A stretch of 64,000 nucleotides of DNA from Pseudeuparius sepicola (Eukaryota; Arthropoda; Insecta; Coleoptera; Anthribidae): assembly GCA_963920635.1 (NCBI GenBank), contig OY987298.1, positions 145,612,257 to 145,676,256 of the forward strand, read 5' to 3'. This document shows positions 24,501 through 39,500 of the stretch, piece after piece. The position numbers and the translations under genes were made by a program. The notes under the pieces were generated by a model that searched no databases, was not told the DNA's origin, and was given only the letters and a program-made list of their open reading frames with translations. Each line of letters starts with the position of its first letter. The first letter of the stretch is position 1.

Positions 24501-27500
24501 AGTTTGAAGAAGACAAACCCAAAATATCAATTAACCATAAGTTTTTGTTTTTTTCGTCATTCACCCTTGTATTGTATTTGGTAATTTGGCAACTCACATT
24601 CCAAAGCCCACTTGTAGATTTCGGACAGAAAATGATCGGGCAACTCCCTGTTCTCATCCAAAAGTCCTTCCATCCTGAAGGCAAAAAGAAAACAGACTTA
24701 TTTAAAAGGTCATAAATACACGGTGTCTCATTAATAATGCGGTACATAAAAATATGCCCTAAAATGATGGGCATGGAATCTGCAGGAACAAAAAGATATA
24801 ACCTTCTGTGGTTAAGAGTAAAAACACGTTCGCAGAGATTGTGTATAAATATAAAATTTTCAAACTTCAAACATATTTTTATCGAAATTTTTGTTATGCA
24901 ACATAACATAATTTGTGGCTATATATCAATGTAAGTTGTGACAGCCTTTCTAATGACGTCATAAAAATGGATGGTTGCCATTTGAAAAAATTGTCGATGA
25001 CGTCATATTTGGAACAACGATGACCTCGCAGATTTGAATGATATGTCACAAAATGTCATTTCTTAAAACAAAATCGGCGTGTGAGGAATTTTTTTAACCT
25101 TGTATTTTCAGAAATAATGATTTTATGCGTTACTTTACAGACACAGTGTATGTATAATACGTAGAGTGCTGGAGATGTTTTTTATAAAAAAAAGAATACC
25201 TATGTATATTGAGGCGCATTACACACGCATGCGCATTTAATATCTATTTGACATATTATGGCATAGAATGCATGCGCATTTTATAGATCAAAAGACAGAA
25301 CACATACAGGGTGTCTCATTTTGATCTGGAACACCCCTGTAAAATTTGAACTGGCTTACGGATTTTTACGAATTTTTTTTTGTATACAGGGCCCTCCTAG
25401 ACGTACTTATCAAACACTTTTCAATGACCATACGATTATTCCAGGGCCGGATTAAAAAAAATTTTTGACCCAAATTTTCGAGTTGAGGTATCAGCGATTT
25501 TTTTATCGTAAATCTGATAACGTGGCGTTAATCAGCGCCCCTGAAAACCCCCAGATTCCAAATTTCAAGAAATTATTCCCATAAATTATACTTTTTACAC
25601 TGCATCACAATTGCAAAAAATCAAAATTTCAATTTGAGTTCAGTTATTAAGGTGGCTATGGAAACAAGTGAAAATGGTAAAAAGAGGCCCACAGGGGACA
25701 ATAGTAATAAACCTGATCGGAAACTGTACTCGGTTTCTCTTTTCATTATTGCTGTACAGTACAAATTTTATGCCATTTGAGACGCAAGAGAGCTCGCTGC
25801 CGTCGCAGGCAGTCGTGCAAGTGCAAACACTTTGAGAAACGTTAATTTTTACTTTTTTTTTGTTACAAATAATAAAGTATAAGATTATACACTACAAAGT
25901 ACGTATTTGAAGAATGTAATTAAAAGCAGCAATATTTTAAACGGCAGAAATGTATTGACTAATCGATTAGAAATTACATTTTATACGCACTAAATTATTT
26001 TTAACAACTAAATTATTTTAGCAACATTTGGTGTAAATGCATAAACTGACATTTCTGCAAGCCATTGTTTTTCCATGGCTGCCTGCGACGGCAGCGAGCT
26101 ATCTTGCGTCTCAAATGGCATAAAATTTGTACTGTACGTACAGCAATAAAGAAAAGAGAAACCGAGTACAGTTTCCGATCAGGTTTATTGCTATTGTCCC
26201 CTGTGGACCTCTTTTTACCATTTTCACTTGTTTCCATAGCCACCTTAATAGCTGAACTCAAATTGAAATTTTTATTTTTTGCAATTGTGATGCAGTGTAA
26301 AAAGTATAATTTGTGGGAATAATTTCTTGAAATTTTGAATCTGGGGGTTTTCAGGGGCGCTGATTAACGCCACGTTATCAGATTTCTGATAAAAAAATCG
26401 CTGATACCTTAACTCGAAAATTTGGATCAAAAAAAGTTTTTAATCCGGTCCTGGAATAATCGTATGGTCATTGAAAAGTGTTTGATAAGTACGTCTAGGA
26501 GGGCCCTGTATACAAAAAAAAAAATTCGTTAAAATCCGTAAGCCAGTTCAAATTTTACAGGGTTGTTCCAGATCAAAATGAGACACCCTGTAGATCGTGT
26601 GAGTGAGACGGAATAAGTGGATGCAAGCTATTGGGAAAATGTTTCCCTCCTCCTTTTGAATATATAGGGTGATTTATTCATAAATACATTAATTTAAACA
26701 TTGATATCCTTTACCTGATATGCCACTAAAACATCCTATATTATTTAAAATTGCTGGTACTAAAAATCTTTCTTTGTTAATATTCTTAGCTTGATATTGA
26801 TTGAATATATAAAAGTGGAAAATTATTGTCATGTAATAAATATGTAACATTGATAAGTACATTTACTGAAAAAATATACTTTGTTATAGTTTAGCTATGC
26901 TGCTTGGATAATTTTCAACGACTTGTACTTTTTTATTAAGCGTTTTTCAACTCTTATGAATTTTTCCGTTTAAATGAATTTCTTCAACGTATAATATACT
27001 TGTGTTCATATGAACATTTTTCTAAACATTCTACCATCATTTATACAGGGTTTTCAAACTTAAGTCGGCACTATGCTAACTACTTTTTTATTATTTGAGC
27101 TCCAAAGTCAGTCAAATAGGCAAACTATAGTAGTATAGTAGTAATTTTTCCGCTGATTATGAATGTGAAAACGGAAGAAAAATCGAAAGTCGCGTTCGCG
27201 AGTTAGGTATGTCAAAAAGTTCACGAGCTCGTTGGCTATTTTTTGTCAAACGATATAACATTCCATCATATCACATTTTTCTGAATGCGCGAAAGCCATT
27301 TTTTTTTCTCAAAAAACACAAACTGTATACTGTTTACTAGCAAAACCTCAGTTTGACAAAATCTTGATGGCATTTATAAAACAAACGAATGTTGTTTATG
27401 CAATGAATAAAAGGGGTTCTTTATTCATTGTGTTTATGGAATAAACAGCCACCTTGACGAAAACGTCGAAAATTAGATAAAAATAAAAAACTAGTGCTTT

Positions 27501-30500
27501 CTCCGAATCTATCGATTGTTCGTGATGCACTAAAATTGCGTGTCCAATTGTTTGTGTCATTAGTTCAAAAGGCAATTCTGTAATATTGGTTTGCCGTACA
27601 AATAAGTACATTCTTTATTACCGAATTACGAATTACATAATTGCGCACCTCTTAACTTCTTGAACTTGACCCACCGTGGCTGCGATTTCTAACCGTTCCC
27701 TGCTATCTCGGTTAAATAACATTGCAATAACCGAAATGAATGAATATAAACCGTACCTGCGTAATTACATAATGGACACCGCTTTGCCGGTAGACTGAAA
27801 ACGTCGTAAATTGGTCGAAGAACTGTGCCAGCGTGCTTTTGCCTGACCACATAATCTCGTTCATCTTATGTAATGACTGAAAAGTATACCTAGTTGGATA
27901 TGCTAATATTTCGTGTGAGTATTTATTATTTGTAATATTGTGAGAATTGTATGAGCATTTTTTTACGATGTTGTCAGAGACTTTTATTTCAGGAATACAT
28001 ATACCTACGGATTTTTAGAGAAAGTCCAACGCTATAAGAAATAAAAATATAAGAAATAAAAATAAATATTAAAATAAAAATTATTGAAAAAAATTTCTGG
28101 AGAGAACTTGTATGACTAATTATGAATACCATTATTTCTAATTATTTTCCCACTGTCAGGAAAGTAAAAAAAAACTAAATTGGTTGTCATAGTCATAACA
28201 ACGAAACTGTTTAGGTAAAGAAAAATGAACGTCTCCAGTTTATGGCAAAAAATTTTCCAAAACACTTTTGTGAAAACAATAGTTATTTACATTGCAAGAT
28301 GCGTAAGTCCATTTTTTTGGCCGAGGAGGACCGAGGCAAAACCTCCGAGGCCAAAAAAAGGGCTTACGCATCGTGCATTGTATTATATTTTTCCTGTTTC
28401 CGACAAGTTCTTATTAGCAAAGAAAATACTATACGTAGTAGTATTTCCTTTGCTATTAGCACAGACCTAATTAGGTAGGTATTTATAGGTAAATTTAATT
28501 AAACGTTATGGGGTAGATTGTGAGCAATAATATTCAAAATAACAATTGCTCAATTATTACTAAAAATTAAAACTAGTAATAAATATAAGAAGTAGAATGC
28601 AGCGATAATAAAAAAAAAAATAAAAAAAACTTGGGTTTCGTATGGGACTCGAACCCGTGACCTACGGTTTACTATCCGGACACGTTTAACCCAGCGCTAC
28701 GTTCTCTGCTGCTTTAATTTGCTATTAGCCACATAATTTGTCACTGAAAAATATATCCATATTCTTAATTTTTCATGGCATAATTCGCATTATTTTTGAT
28801 CAAAACCAGCAGTTTATAAAATAATCGATGTGAAACATTAAATTTGACGCCTGTTTCAAGTTGCTACATATATTTCTTAATCCTTGCTGCATAATCGTTA
28901 GATCGTTGCTAGGCAATACTTTTTGTACCTAACAACCACTTTTTGTACCTATCAACAGGGCACGTCGAACATTTCACTTTCGCTTTCGGACCTGTTGGCG
29001 AGCATGTAAAGTGAACTTACGGGGGAGGGAGCAGGAAAACAATTTTTTGAAATATAGTATATTTCCTAACAAGTGCGGAAAGTGCCACTTTTCCGCACGC
29101 GATTGCAGTTGGCTGAACGACGCGTAGCGGAGTTCAGCCAAGAAATCGAGTGTGGAAAAGACACTTTCCGCAAGAGTTAGGAACACTATTTTTTCTACAA
29201 GCGTGCGGAAAAGTAAGACACTTTACACGCATTTTAGTTTAGAAAGTGTTACTTTTCCGCACTAGTGCGGAAAAGTAGTGCGGAAAAGTACTTTTCCGCA
29301 CTTTCTAAACTAAAATGCGTGCAGAAAAGTGTACTTTTCCGCACGCTTGTAGAAAAACGAATATTTCAGGAAATACATATAATCATCACTCCGTACATAT
29401 TATCTGAAAGGTATTTCTTTTTCCCAAATACATATAAAATTATCAGAAAATTTACCTACGTTGTTCTTGCAAACCATACATCAGATCTGGTCTGGCTGAT
29501 TTTTTGTCCAAATATGGGTAATATAATATATAGAGAGGCCCATTCAAAATATCTGGGTTATCTTTTGACAGAAAAAATCGGTGAAGGGTGCGATCGATAA
29601 CTCCTCCGGGTGACCTTCTTTTGTCATAATGAAAGTTGCTGTGTACGGCCACCTATGGAAACTACGGCCGAAAATAAAAAAATCAAAAATATTAAACCGC
29701 TGTACCTTTTTTACTTCTAGAACACAACAAAATTAATATCAAATTGTTTGCAAGAACCGTAAGAATCCAAATGTTAGATCAGTTTTGAAATATTAGATAT
29801 GACTAAATTTGGGCTCTCTTAATGACGCATTTTTTATAAAGCAGATTATCCCATTTTGATATATCACACTCGCCAGTTTATTCTGTACTTACTATAAAAT
29901 TTGGGAAAAATTATTAATAATATTTGTGATTGGCATAAGATTACTCATGGAAATAAATATAATCGATTATGATGTTAAATTAAAGTAGACATAGTAGGCT
30001 TTCAAAATTTGAAAACAAAATACATGCGCTTAATTCAATGTCGATATAATTCAGAATAATTGCTATTTTAAATAATAAAATAAAATATTCTTTTCTGTGA
30101 TGAAAATGAATTTAAAATACTAAATAGGTAACACTTAACAAAAGTAGAATAATGTCATATTAATTATATTATTTATTATACTTATTGCAATTATCTTAAA
30201 AATAACAATAACACTTACTTTTCAGAACAAACGCCACATTTTTCAACATTTCTTCTTTGCAGCTTCAGCATTTCGGCTGCTGCATACTTCATTTTTGAGT
30301 ACTACACATTTTGCGGAGCTGTTGAGCAAACTTTCCTGTTTATGTAACCCCATACGAAAAATTCCATTAGGGATACTATTATACCGTTGGTTGAAATATT
30401 TAAAATTTCAGTCAAACGGTAATACCGTTGTATTTCTGCACTCAACAGTAATACCTACTATTATTTAAAAAACAATACCTACATTTGGGATATTTCTACA

Positions 30501-33500
30501 CAGAAAGCCTTGACAGGCAGACAAATTTAATCAAAGTGGACAGTTTTTTGTGATTGTCTCTAAAACAATGTTGCGTTTCGAAACAATCTGCGCAGGTATG
30601 TACAAAAACAAAGAGAGCAATTTTGGTTGTTCAATTGTCACATATTTTTTCCTTGATCTAGATGGCTATTCGGCGATGGCATGTTTGGTTTTTAAAATCA
30701 CGACATTATTATGACTTCTTCTTTATTCTAAAACTGTTCTTACCAAATCTCATAATAAAGGATACATGCATACTTATACACTCCTTGCCTATTATGTAAA
30801 TTTTCAGAAGTAAAAATGATAACAAACCATTTTGACATCCTGCGCGGTACAAGATAACATAATAAATTAGGCGGTGATGGCATTTGTCAAACCTCAAACC
30901 GCCTTCATTTGTTTTCCGTTCCATTGCCTCCTTAGATAATAGGCCAATCACTGTATCACTTATTTATTACAAGACACCAAAGATATACGATATGACCAAT
31001 ATTACGTAGATCGTTTCACCATTTGCGGCAGACCAGGGGAATTTTTTAAATAAGTATACCTGACTTTTCCACAGTCTCTAAAAGTCATTAGGTATATACT
31101 TTGGCTGCATTTCTGCATTATGTAATTAATTAATGTCTAACAGACGAGTTGCTAATTTTTAGGTTATAGGCATAGGTCCATAAGATGTCGAAAGCCGAAT
31201 GTAGCGTTTTGTTTTTGAAATACGGCCTACCCGACTTTCGTTTATATTATTATTACCTAGTATTGGTAAATTCAGAAAGTACATTTCTCTAAATGGCTAG
31301 GTAAATGCCAAATGTTGGATTTTGGATTACTTTTATATAGGGTGTGACTGCGAGATGGTATATTTGCGGGCATAGGAATTTTATGAGTTAATGTAACAGT
31401 AAATTAGGTAAGATTTACAGATAATTTTGATGTGTTTTGTAGGGAAACACTCTTAAAAAGGTGATTTTTGACAGAACGTCCAATTATTATTTTTTGCATA
31501 TAGTGTGCATTGGAAACAAAATGGCTACAATGTTACATTAAAAATACCTACTTCTTTTCACCAAAACTTTGTTTTTTTCACTCGACGCGCCTTTCGCTAC
31601 CACGTCAGCATCATCAGGAGACGATTAAATCAATCAATAATTGATCATTACCGCAGCCAACGAAATAGTTATTTACATTGCCAGATGCGTAAGTGCACTT
31701 TTTTGGCCGAGGAGGTTGTTTAAAGACCGAGGCAACGCTCCAACGCGAGCGTTGCCTCGGTCATTAAAAGTACCTCCGAGGCCAAAAAAGAGCTTACGCA
31801 TCGTGCAATGTATTACATTTTTCCTGCTACCGAAAATTTCAGGTTAGAGGTACTTTGAATAAAGCTCGAAATACATTTGGAGTAGATTGTGAGTAAGAAC
31901 CAAAATAACCTTTGTTCAATTACTAAAAATGATAATCAGTGATAAATATAAGAGGCAGAATGCAGCGATAATAAAAAATAAATAAACAATGTTGAGCTTT
32001 GTGTGGGATTTGAACCATGGATCTAGGAATTACTAATCGCGAACTCTCACCCTACCGGTAACTCGGTGCCTGTCAAATTTTTTCTGTTATGCGGCTCTTA
32101 TTTGACGCCAGAGAAACATTTAAATTATTATTTTTTCTTTCGTATCATTCGTGTTTTTTATGATTAAAACCAGTTTGTAAAACGATTGTTGTGAAACCTA
32201 TTAAAATTGACGCAAGATTCGCGTTGCTACATATATTTTATTAATGGTTTTAAGGTCCTTGCTGCGTAAGGGTTGCTAAGCAATACTTTTTGTACCTAGC
32301 AACCAAAATAACAGGGCACCTCGAACATTTGACTTTCGCTTTCGGGCCTGTTGGCGAGTATGTAAAGTGTACTTACGGGGGAGGGAGCAGGAAATAGTTA
32401 TTTATGTACCAAGGCACTGAAGTTCAACTTTTTATGACTCATGTGGAGTTTAGTTGCTGAGGCCTCTGGCCGAGGCAAATAAACCACATGAGTCATAAAA
32501 AGGACTTCAGTGCCGAGGTACATATTATATTTTTTTTGAAATCGGAAAAAAATGTTTTATTAGGCAAGAAAATAATATTATTAAGGGATCACCCGTCCAT
32601 GAACCGACTACGCGCGGCGTTGCTTGACTTTGACGATCGCTCTACCTAGGACAAGTATGATGAGACATGGCAACTTCTGACAGAAAAACCAAACTGCTGC
32701 TTCTTGTGCAGCCTACACAACAAATCTATTGATATTCAAATTTACTAAAATATGTATACTGAAGGATTGCGCTTCTATAGGCAACAACTTCGCAATGTGT
32801 CCGAAAAGTTAAATGAGCCTTTATCGGCCGGGTTTTGAATATTTGGTCACTTTTGACGGGCGATTTCTCCGCGTCTGACGTTTGATGTTTACATCTCGCC
32901 AAGGCCTACTTATTGAAAAAATCGTACAATAATGGGCTACATTATTGTACGATTTCTGTGCTTTCAATGACGATTTTGGGACATTTTAATGCCGATTTCA
33001 AGAAAAAGTATTTTTCGTTGGCTGCGATCATTACACTATCAATCGTCTCCACGGCATCGGTTAATTAACCGAAAACATTAATCAATAAAAAAACAGTAGG
33101 TACCTACTGTATATGGTCGACTGTCATCACCTTTTTCTTGAAAATAGTTTTAAGTTAGAAAAATGTAGGTACAGCATTTTTGGTTTTCGTTTAAAAAGGT
33201 TAAATTTTTTAATTGGGAAATACCTACTACAACTGTACAAAATGGTCATAAATAATAAAGAAGACAAATAATGTACAAATGGTATAAGGTACCTACCTAT
33301 AACTAATTATCACATATCACATATTTCGAGACCTTGAGACGCAGAGGAAAATTTATAAGTAACTAGTGCGTGAAAATCTGAAAGCAGCCATTATTCTAGG
33401 AAATTACGTGGTACTAAACAAATGCATATAGGCCTATTATAAAATAGTATTTTTACCAGTACTTTGCATAATGGGTATAATAGAGTTATGAAGTAAATAT

Positions 33501-36500
33501 TAATATTGATTATCGATGTAACTCAACTGAAGTATATCTATGCAAACAGGGCAATACATTTTCAAATATTTTTAATTGTTTTATAACAAAAAAATGATAC
33601 CTTGTTAGGAAATCAGTAGCAATAATGTCCAATGGTTCTATGTACTTCTTGGCTGTTGTTGGAGGTAGCAAAATTTGTTGAACTTGTTTCCTGAATACGT
33701 CCCATTTTGGACCATGTCTAAAAAATAACAAATAAATACTTAAAATTTGACAGTTACTTTAAATCACTGACCGCTTTTGTATATGTAATTTTTTTATTCT
33801 TGTACAAAGAACAAACTTCTCACAAAGTGAAATTTTAAATAGTTTTGCAATAGTATATTATGTACGAAGGTACTAAAATGCGTCCTTTAATCCTGAGAGT
33901 GAAGATTTTTGCCAGAGCGTTAGCGAGGGCAATAATCACTCGAGGGATTAAGGGTCACTTTAGTCCCGTGGTACATACGCTATTTTTGGCAGCGCAGGAA
34001 CTAAAATTTAAAAATTCACAAGACATTATGTAAAAAAGAAACATTCGTCATAACCAATTTACTACTTTGCACCCTTGTAGCCAGGAAACTGTTTGAGAAC
34101 GATCAAAATGAATTTCACATTTCTTTCTTACCTTTTCAAGGGTTATCTAATGGTGCTAGTACCAATTGGTACCATGGTGCCAAAATTGGTACCAAAAGTT
34201 GGTACCTACCTTATTGGTACCAAGTGATCAGTTTAGTTCCTGCCGTGCAAAAACAAAATTTCTTCCCTTCAGATGCTGACTTTAATTTATTATTGTCACA
34301 ATGTATTTTTCAACGAATGAAGGAACCAGGGACTCTTTAAAATAAGGGGACCCAGCATGTCACAGTCTATCACTTAGGAAAAGTGAAGCCTTGTTTTCTG
34401 TATATCTCCAAGGAGACCACATAAGTGGGCTGGTACAAGGTTATGTTATATGTCAGTGTCCAACTGCCATCAGGTTTTATGTGACATGCCAGTGCCATAG
34501 ATTCCAAAGGAGGCAAAATATTTCCCATCATAGTTCATAATTTTTAAGTTTGCTAACTTCCAGATAGTCAATTAAAGGTAATGCGGCCGCCTGTAGTAAA
34601 CCCAATAATTGCAACCAGATTTTTCTTGTCTCACCTTTAGTAATCCTACAATTCCCATTACGTGGGCATTACGTATAAGTAAGTAGTTCAAAACAAAAAT
34701 GGTATTTCCTAAATTTTAAATTATTAAGCAGGTAGCTTCAGTCAGGTCTTTTTTTAAACGGTTTTTATCTACAACTATAAGTTTATTTTACGTTTGCGAG
34801 GTACCTTGGAAGAGAAATAAAATTACAAAAATGAGCACCGAGAAAAACTACATGATTAGAACTAAGTACAAGACCTAATCTTATTAGTCCATCCCGAAAT
34901 CTGTGAAAGTTCTTTGGGTAGATACATTCAACAAGGGAAGAAAGTTCAAGTACACATATTATTACAAATGGATTCAGGAACCTGGTAACAAGGTGCAATA
35001 GCGACAAATTCTCAAATAAGCAAAATCGGCACTGACTTACCATACTTATATTACTTAAATTCCTGGAAATAATTGCAGGAAACCAAATTCAAATATAAAA
35101 TAAATTTGATTCATTTGGCACTTGCCATATTCTGTGTTTGTTGACAGAACATTGTCAAGCCTAATTTTTAGAAATCATTATTAATTTTTACTAACAATCA
35201 AAGTACCTGTTATATTCATAGATTCTCCAATAAAATGGCATGCTTGGCATCATTGAGACCATTAGAATGGGGAAAGAAACGGCCTCACTTTGGAAAGTAT
35301 AATGCTGGGAACCCTTACTTTAAAGGGTCCCTGGAAGGAACAATGGAATGATTAGTTCAAGGTTCAATTATAGATTTTACAATAATTATTATGTTCTCCT
35401 AGTAACTTATTTTTTAAATTGGTATCTAGGTTTTTATAAAAACATATATTATGTATGCAGTCCTCAACCTTAAAACGTAAAATACCCCAAGATTATATAT
35501 GATTGAACTAACATGCAATATTTAATTACATTTGTGTGCATATAATTGATGATTTATCGAAAAATTGATGTTGTTATCCTTAAAATTATGTATTTCTAAG
35601 AAATCCTTTGACTATCGCGTTTTAAACGGCAATTTGTGGATGGGAATAGCATATATAGAGGTAATATAGGTAGTTAGGTAGGTAGGTATGGTATAAAAAT
35701 GAGGTCACTTGGAACAGCATAAAAATGCTTGGGTGACGTTTGCTTTATAAAACAAGACCGAGTCTTAGGCGGCGCGCGTCGATTAATAGTAGCACAGCTA
35801 TATATAGCTTAGCGAAGCTATATAGGTCTGTGATAGTAGTATAAAATTTTTATTTAAATGCTCTACAAAACAATAATATAAACTTTGAAATAATTAAAAC
35901 CAAAGCAAACCAATAATTTTGTTTCACACAACACCGCACAAAAATCAATACACAAATTCTTATTTCCGTGCACGGCACTGGTTATACTGGCCTAAATGGC
36001 CTACGTCGACACCTGCTCCGTGGAACTCCGAAACGCCGACCAATCAAATCGCTACGCTCGCTTTCTTATTGGCTGCCTCCTTGACTAGGTCGACGTCGAC
36101 CGCATAAAAACCCTTGAATTTTATACGGGTGATTTCTGCTGATAAGCCTGGTATTTTTGCCAGTAGCGGAGCGTGGTAAATGCTATGAAATAGATCGCGC
36201 CACGTATATCACTGTGTTCCAAGCGAGTTCATTTTTGTGTTCATCTTTGTGATCATGATTGTTTAAAAAAGGCATATATCAACCTTAAGCTGTTATATCC
36301 CCATAGGCATGCTCTTTCACAAAAAATGAAGATATTGTTAACAGACACTTTGGTTTTAAGCCATTTTAATTTTTGCGATATGGTCTATGGTCCATGCTTA
36401 ACCTTGGCTGATAAGAATAGAATACAACGAGTCCAGAAATGTTGCTTGCGCTTTATTTATGGCATTAGGAACTATGAGCCTATTTCTCATAAGTTACGTT

Positions 36501-39500
36501 CAGCGAATTGGTTGAGCATGGAAGATAGAAGAAGGTTTTATGCTGTCTGTATGATTCATGGAATGGTGATTTTCAAGAGTCCTCCGTATTTATATAATAA
36601 AATACAGTTCAGATCAGATGTTCACACACTAAATTTAAGATTTAGGGGTTTACTGACTCCTCCTACTCATCATACTGCAATGTTTCTAAGATCGTTCTCC
36701 TATACTGCTTACTTTTTGTATAATCGCATTCCATATGCCTTGAAAACCTTACAGTTACATGCATTCAAAACTGCTTGCAGAAGCGTTGCTACGTTGCACA
36801 TGTTTCTCCCACAATGATAGGTGATTCATATTACCTTGTGGACTAATATAATATATATATTTTGTTTTGTTATGTTTTTTTAGGGATATATTTTGTTTTG
36901 TTATCATGTTTTTTAGGACTAAACTTTGATCAGTTTATACTGCCTTTAGTTTCTTTTTGCACATTTAAATTGTATTTTTACTTAACATCTTGTAATAATA
37001 ATTGTGACATGTCTTGCAAATAAATTTGTTATTATTATTATTATTATATTTTACCAGGGTAGCTCGAACAGGCGCCTCGGCAATAAAATACGAAACAAAA
37101 AACTTTTTTAACCATATTAAACCGAACCTGGCATTAGTAGAAAAAAGAGATGAAGGAGACAGAGAAGATAGATATTGTAGTAAAAACAAGTGACTACATG
37201 CTCGCCTAATATAATATCACCAATCCTTGCATGGGTTACACTGTTCGACGGCTGGCCACTTGTGCAGCGAAATGCGGTGGATAGCCGTGCCACAATTTCA
37301 CAGATCTTAGGATATACTTGCGTACTTAAATAGTTATAATAGATATGGATTTTTAGAGACCTTTTGTCAATATTATATGGTGCATTAACCTTTACGTTGT
37401 ATTTGACGACAACCTTTGCTTGTAAAATATGTATATTTTTGAAAACTGCGTTACGCTTATGTCCTATATTCTTTTTGTGACTCCAATTAGAGTTTTTTTA
37501 TGATACTTCAAGTGACTTTAGAAATACTATACCTATGCAATACTTGGTTCTGAAGGAAAATAGTCTATCAAAGATTATCATTAAGCATACTTGCATAAAA
37601 TTAAAATAATTTTTTATTTGGATATACACACCTACATTTTACTTGATTTTTTTTTAATTATTTCGTTTTTGCATAGAAGAGTCGTAGTAGATTCTTCTAT
37701 GGTTTTAGCTGCCTATTTCTGAAAAATAAACTGAAATATTTGCTCCACAACTCAGACACAAAGTAGAAAAAAATGTGTTCAGGTTTAAATAAAGTAATTT
37801 TCTCAATAAACTTGTCCATTTAAAACTTTTTTCAAGATACAAGAGGCGTACAATATTTGATATAGGTAAGTACTTTTCTAATGATATTATTATATGTATT
37901 ATTCAAACAATTCAGAGCTCATGCAAATATGTATATCTCTTTCTTTTGAAATACGTTTGAAGAAAATTCCATGACCCTGACTTGCACAGAATCTGTAACA
38001 GATCAATCTGTATTTGTGTGCAATTTTATGGAATTTATATTTTAATCGTTTACAAATTACATAGGTAGGGGACTATTCAGATATAATTAATAGTGTTTTC
38101 AAGGTAGTGTACCGTTTAACCACTAGCGCGTGTCTTATAAAAAGTGCCAAGTGACGGCTGTTGTATTAAAAAAATTAAATCTTCGGTTTTGAATAAAGGA
38201 CTACCCATTTTGATTATCTTGACCTTGGTGGGTGTCGATTAATTCAAAAAATTATTGATCGCAGGCGTTGTTATTTACAAAAGTATCCATAAAACTTTCA
38301 TAAAAAATTGTGGGATATACAGGGTGTCCAACTTTAAAACTGTACAAATCCGAAAAAATCTTCATTTTTGGAGATAATCGCCTAAACTTTTTTGCCCGAA
38401 AGGCCTTCAAAAACCGCTTCTCTTGACCTTCCTATTATTTTCAATATGCAAATCCAGGGCCGGCTGCAATTTTTTTATACCCACGATTTTCACGATAACC
38501 ATTTAGCGATTTTTTTATTTTAAATCTGACCCCATAGCGTTAATCAGAACACCCCAAAACCCTTTTATACCAAATTTGGAATTAGGAATTTTAAAGGCAT
38601 CTGCCAAGTCAAGTGTGCCATGGAATCCCCTCAAAACACTTGAATGGTCAATAGGACCACTCAAGGTGTTGGTGTGCAAAGGTCCAATACATATACAGAG
38701 TGTTCTTATCTGTACCATCTCAAATTACTGAATTTTTGGAACTTTGTGCGGGTAAAACATTGTGTATATAAAAACCGCCCCACACACTAAAAACGAACTA
38801 AATCTAAAAAATACAGAAGCTTGCCCATCAGTTAGTCCATATCAGTTAAGGTGGATGGATGTGCCACAACAGGAAACGCACAGAAAATCTATCATCTTAG
38901 ACAGTGCCTTTGTTAAGAAAGATCCAATAATTTAAATTATTTTTATTTGTTGGTAGGCATTTTGTAAGGAAATAAATTACTTGTGTGTTCATTAATATTT
39001 TTTCAATGATTCCAGAGCACTGCTGACCAGTATAAAGTTTAATAAAAATTCAGAATTTTGAGATGGCTCATAGAGAAAAATAACCTGTATATTTTTGTAG
39101 TAAATCTTTTCACACCAACATTTTGAGTGGTCCAGTTGACCATTCAACTGTTTCGAAGGGATTCATTCCATAGCACATTTGACTCGCCAGATGTCTTTAA
39201 ATTTCCTATTTTGCTCAATTTTGACACCCTACAGAATGGAAATCCCAGTATATTTTTTGTTCAAATTTGGTATATGGAGGTTTTTGGGTGTTCTGATTAA
39301 CGCTGTGGGGACAGATTTTAAATAAGAAAATCGCTAAATGGTTTTCGTTACACTCTGGGGTATAAAAAAATCGCAGCCGGCCCTGGATTTGCATTTTGAA
39401 AATGACATGAAGGTCAAAAGAAGGGGTTTTTGAAGGCCTTTCAAACTAAAAAAGTTTAGGCGATTATCTCCAAAATTAAGATTTTAAGGATTTGTACAGT

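Noticed and set aside
28640..28702. A functional tRNA gene
   Set aside because: B box and partial A box are present, but no pairing acceptor stem and a mismatched T stem.
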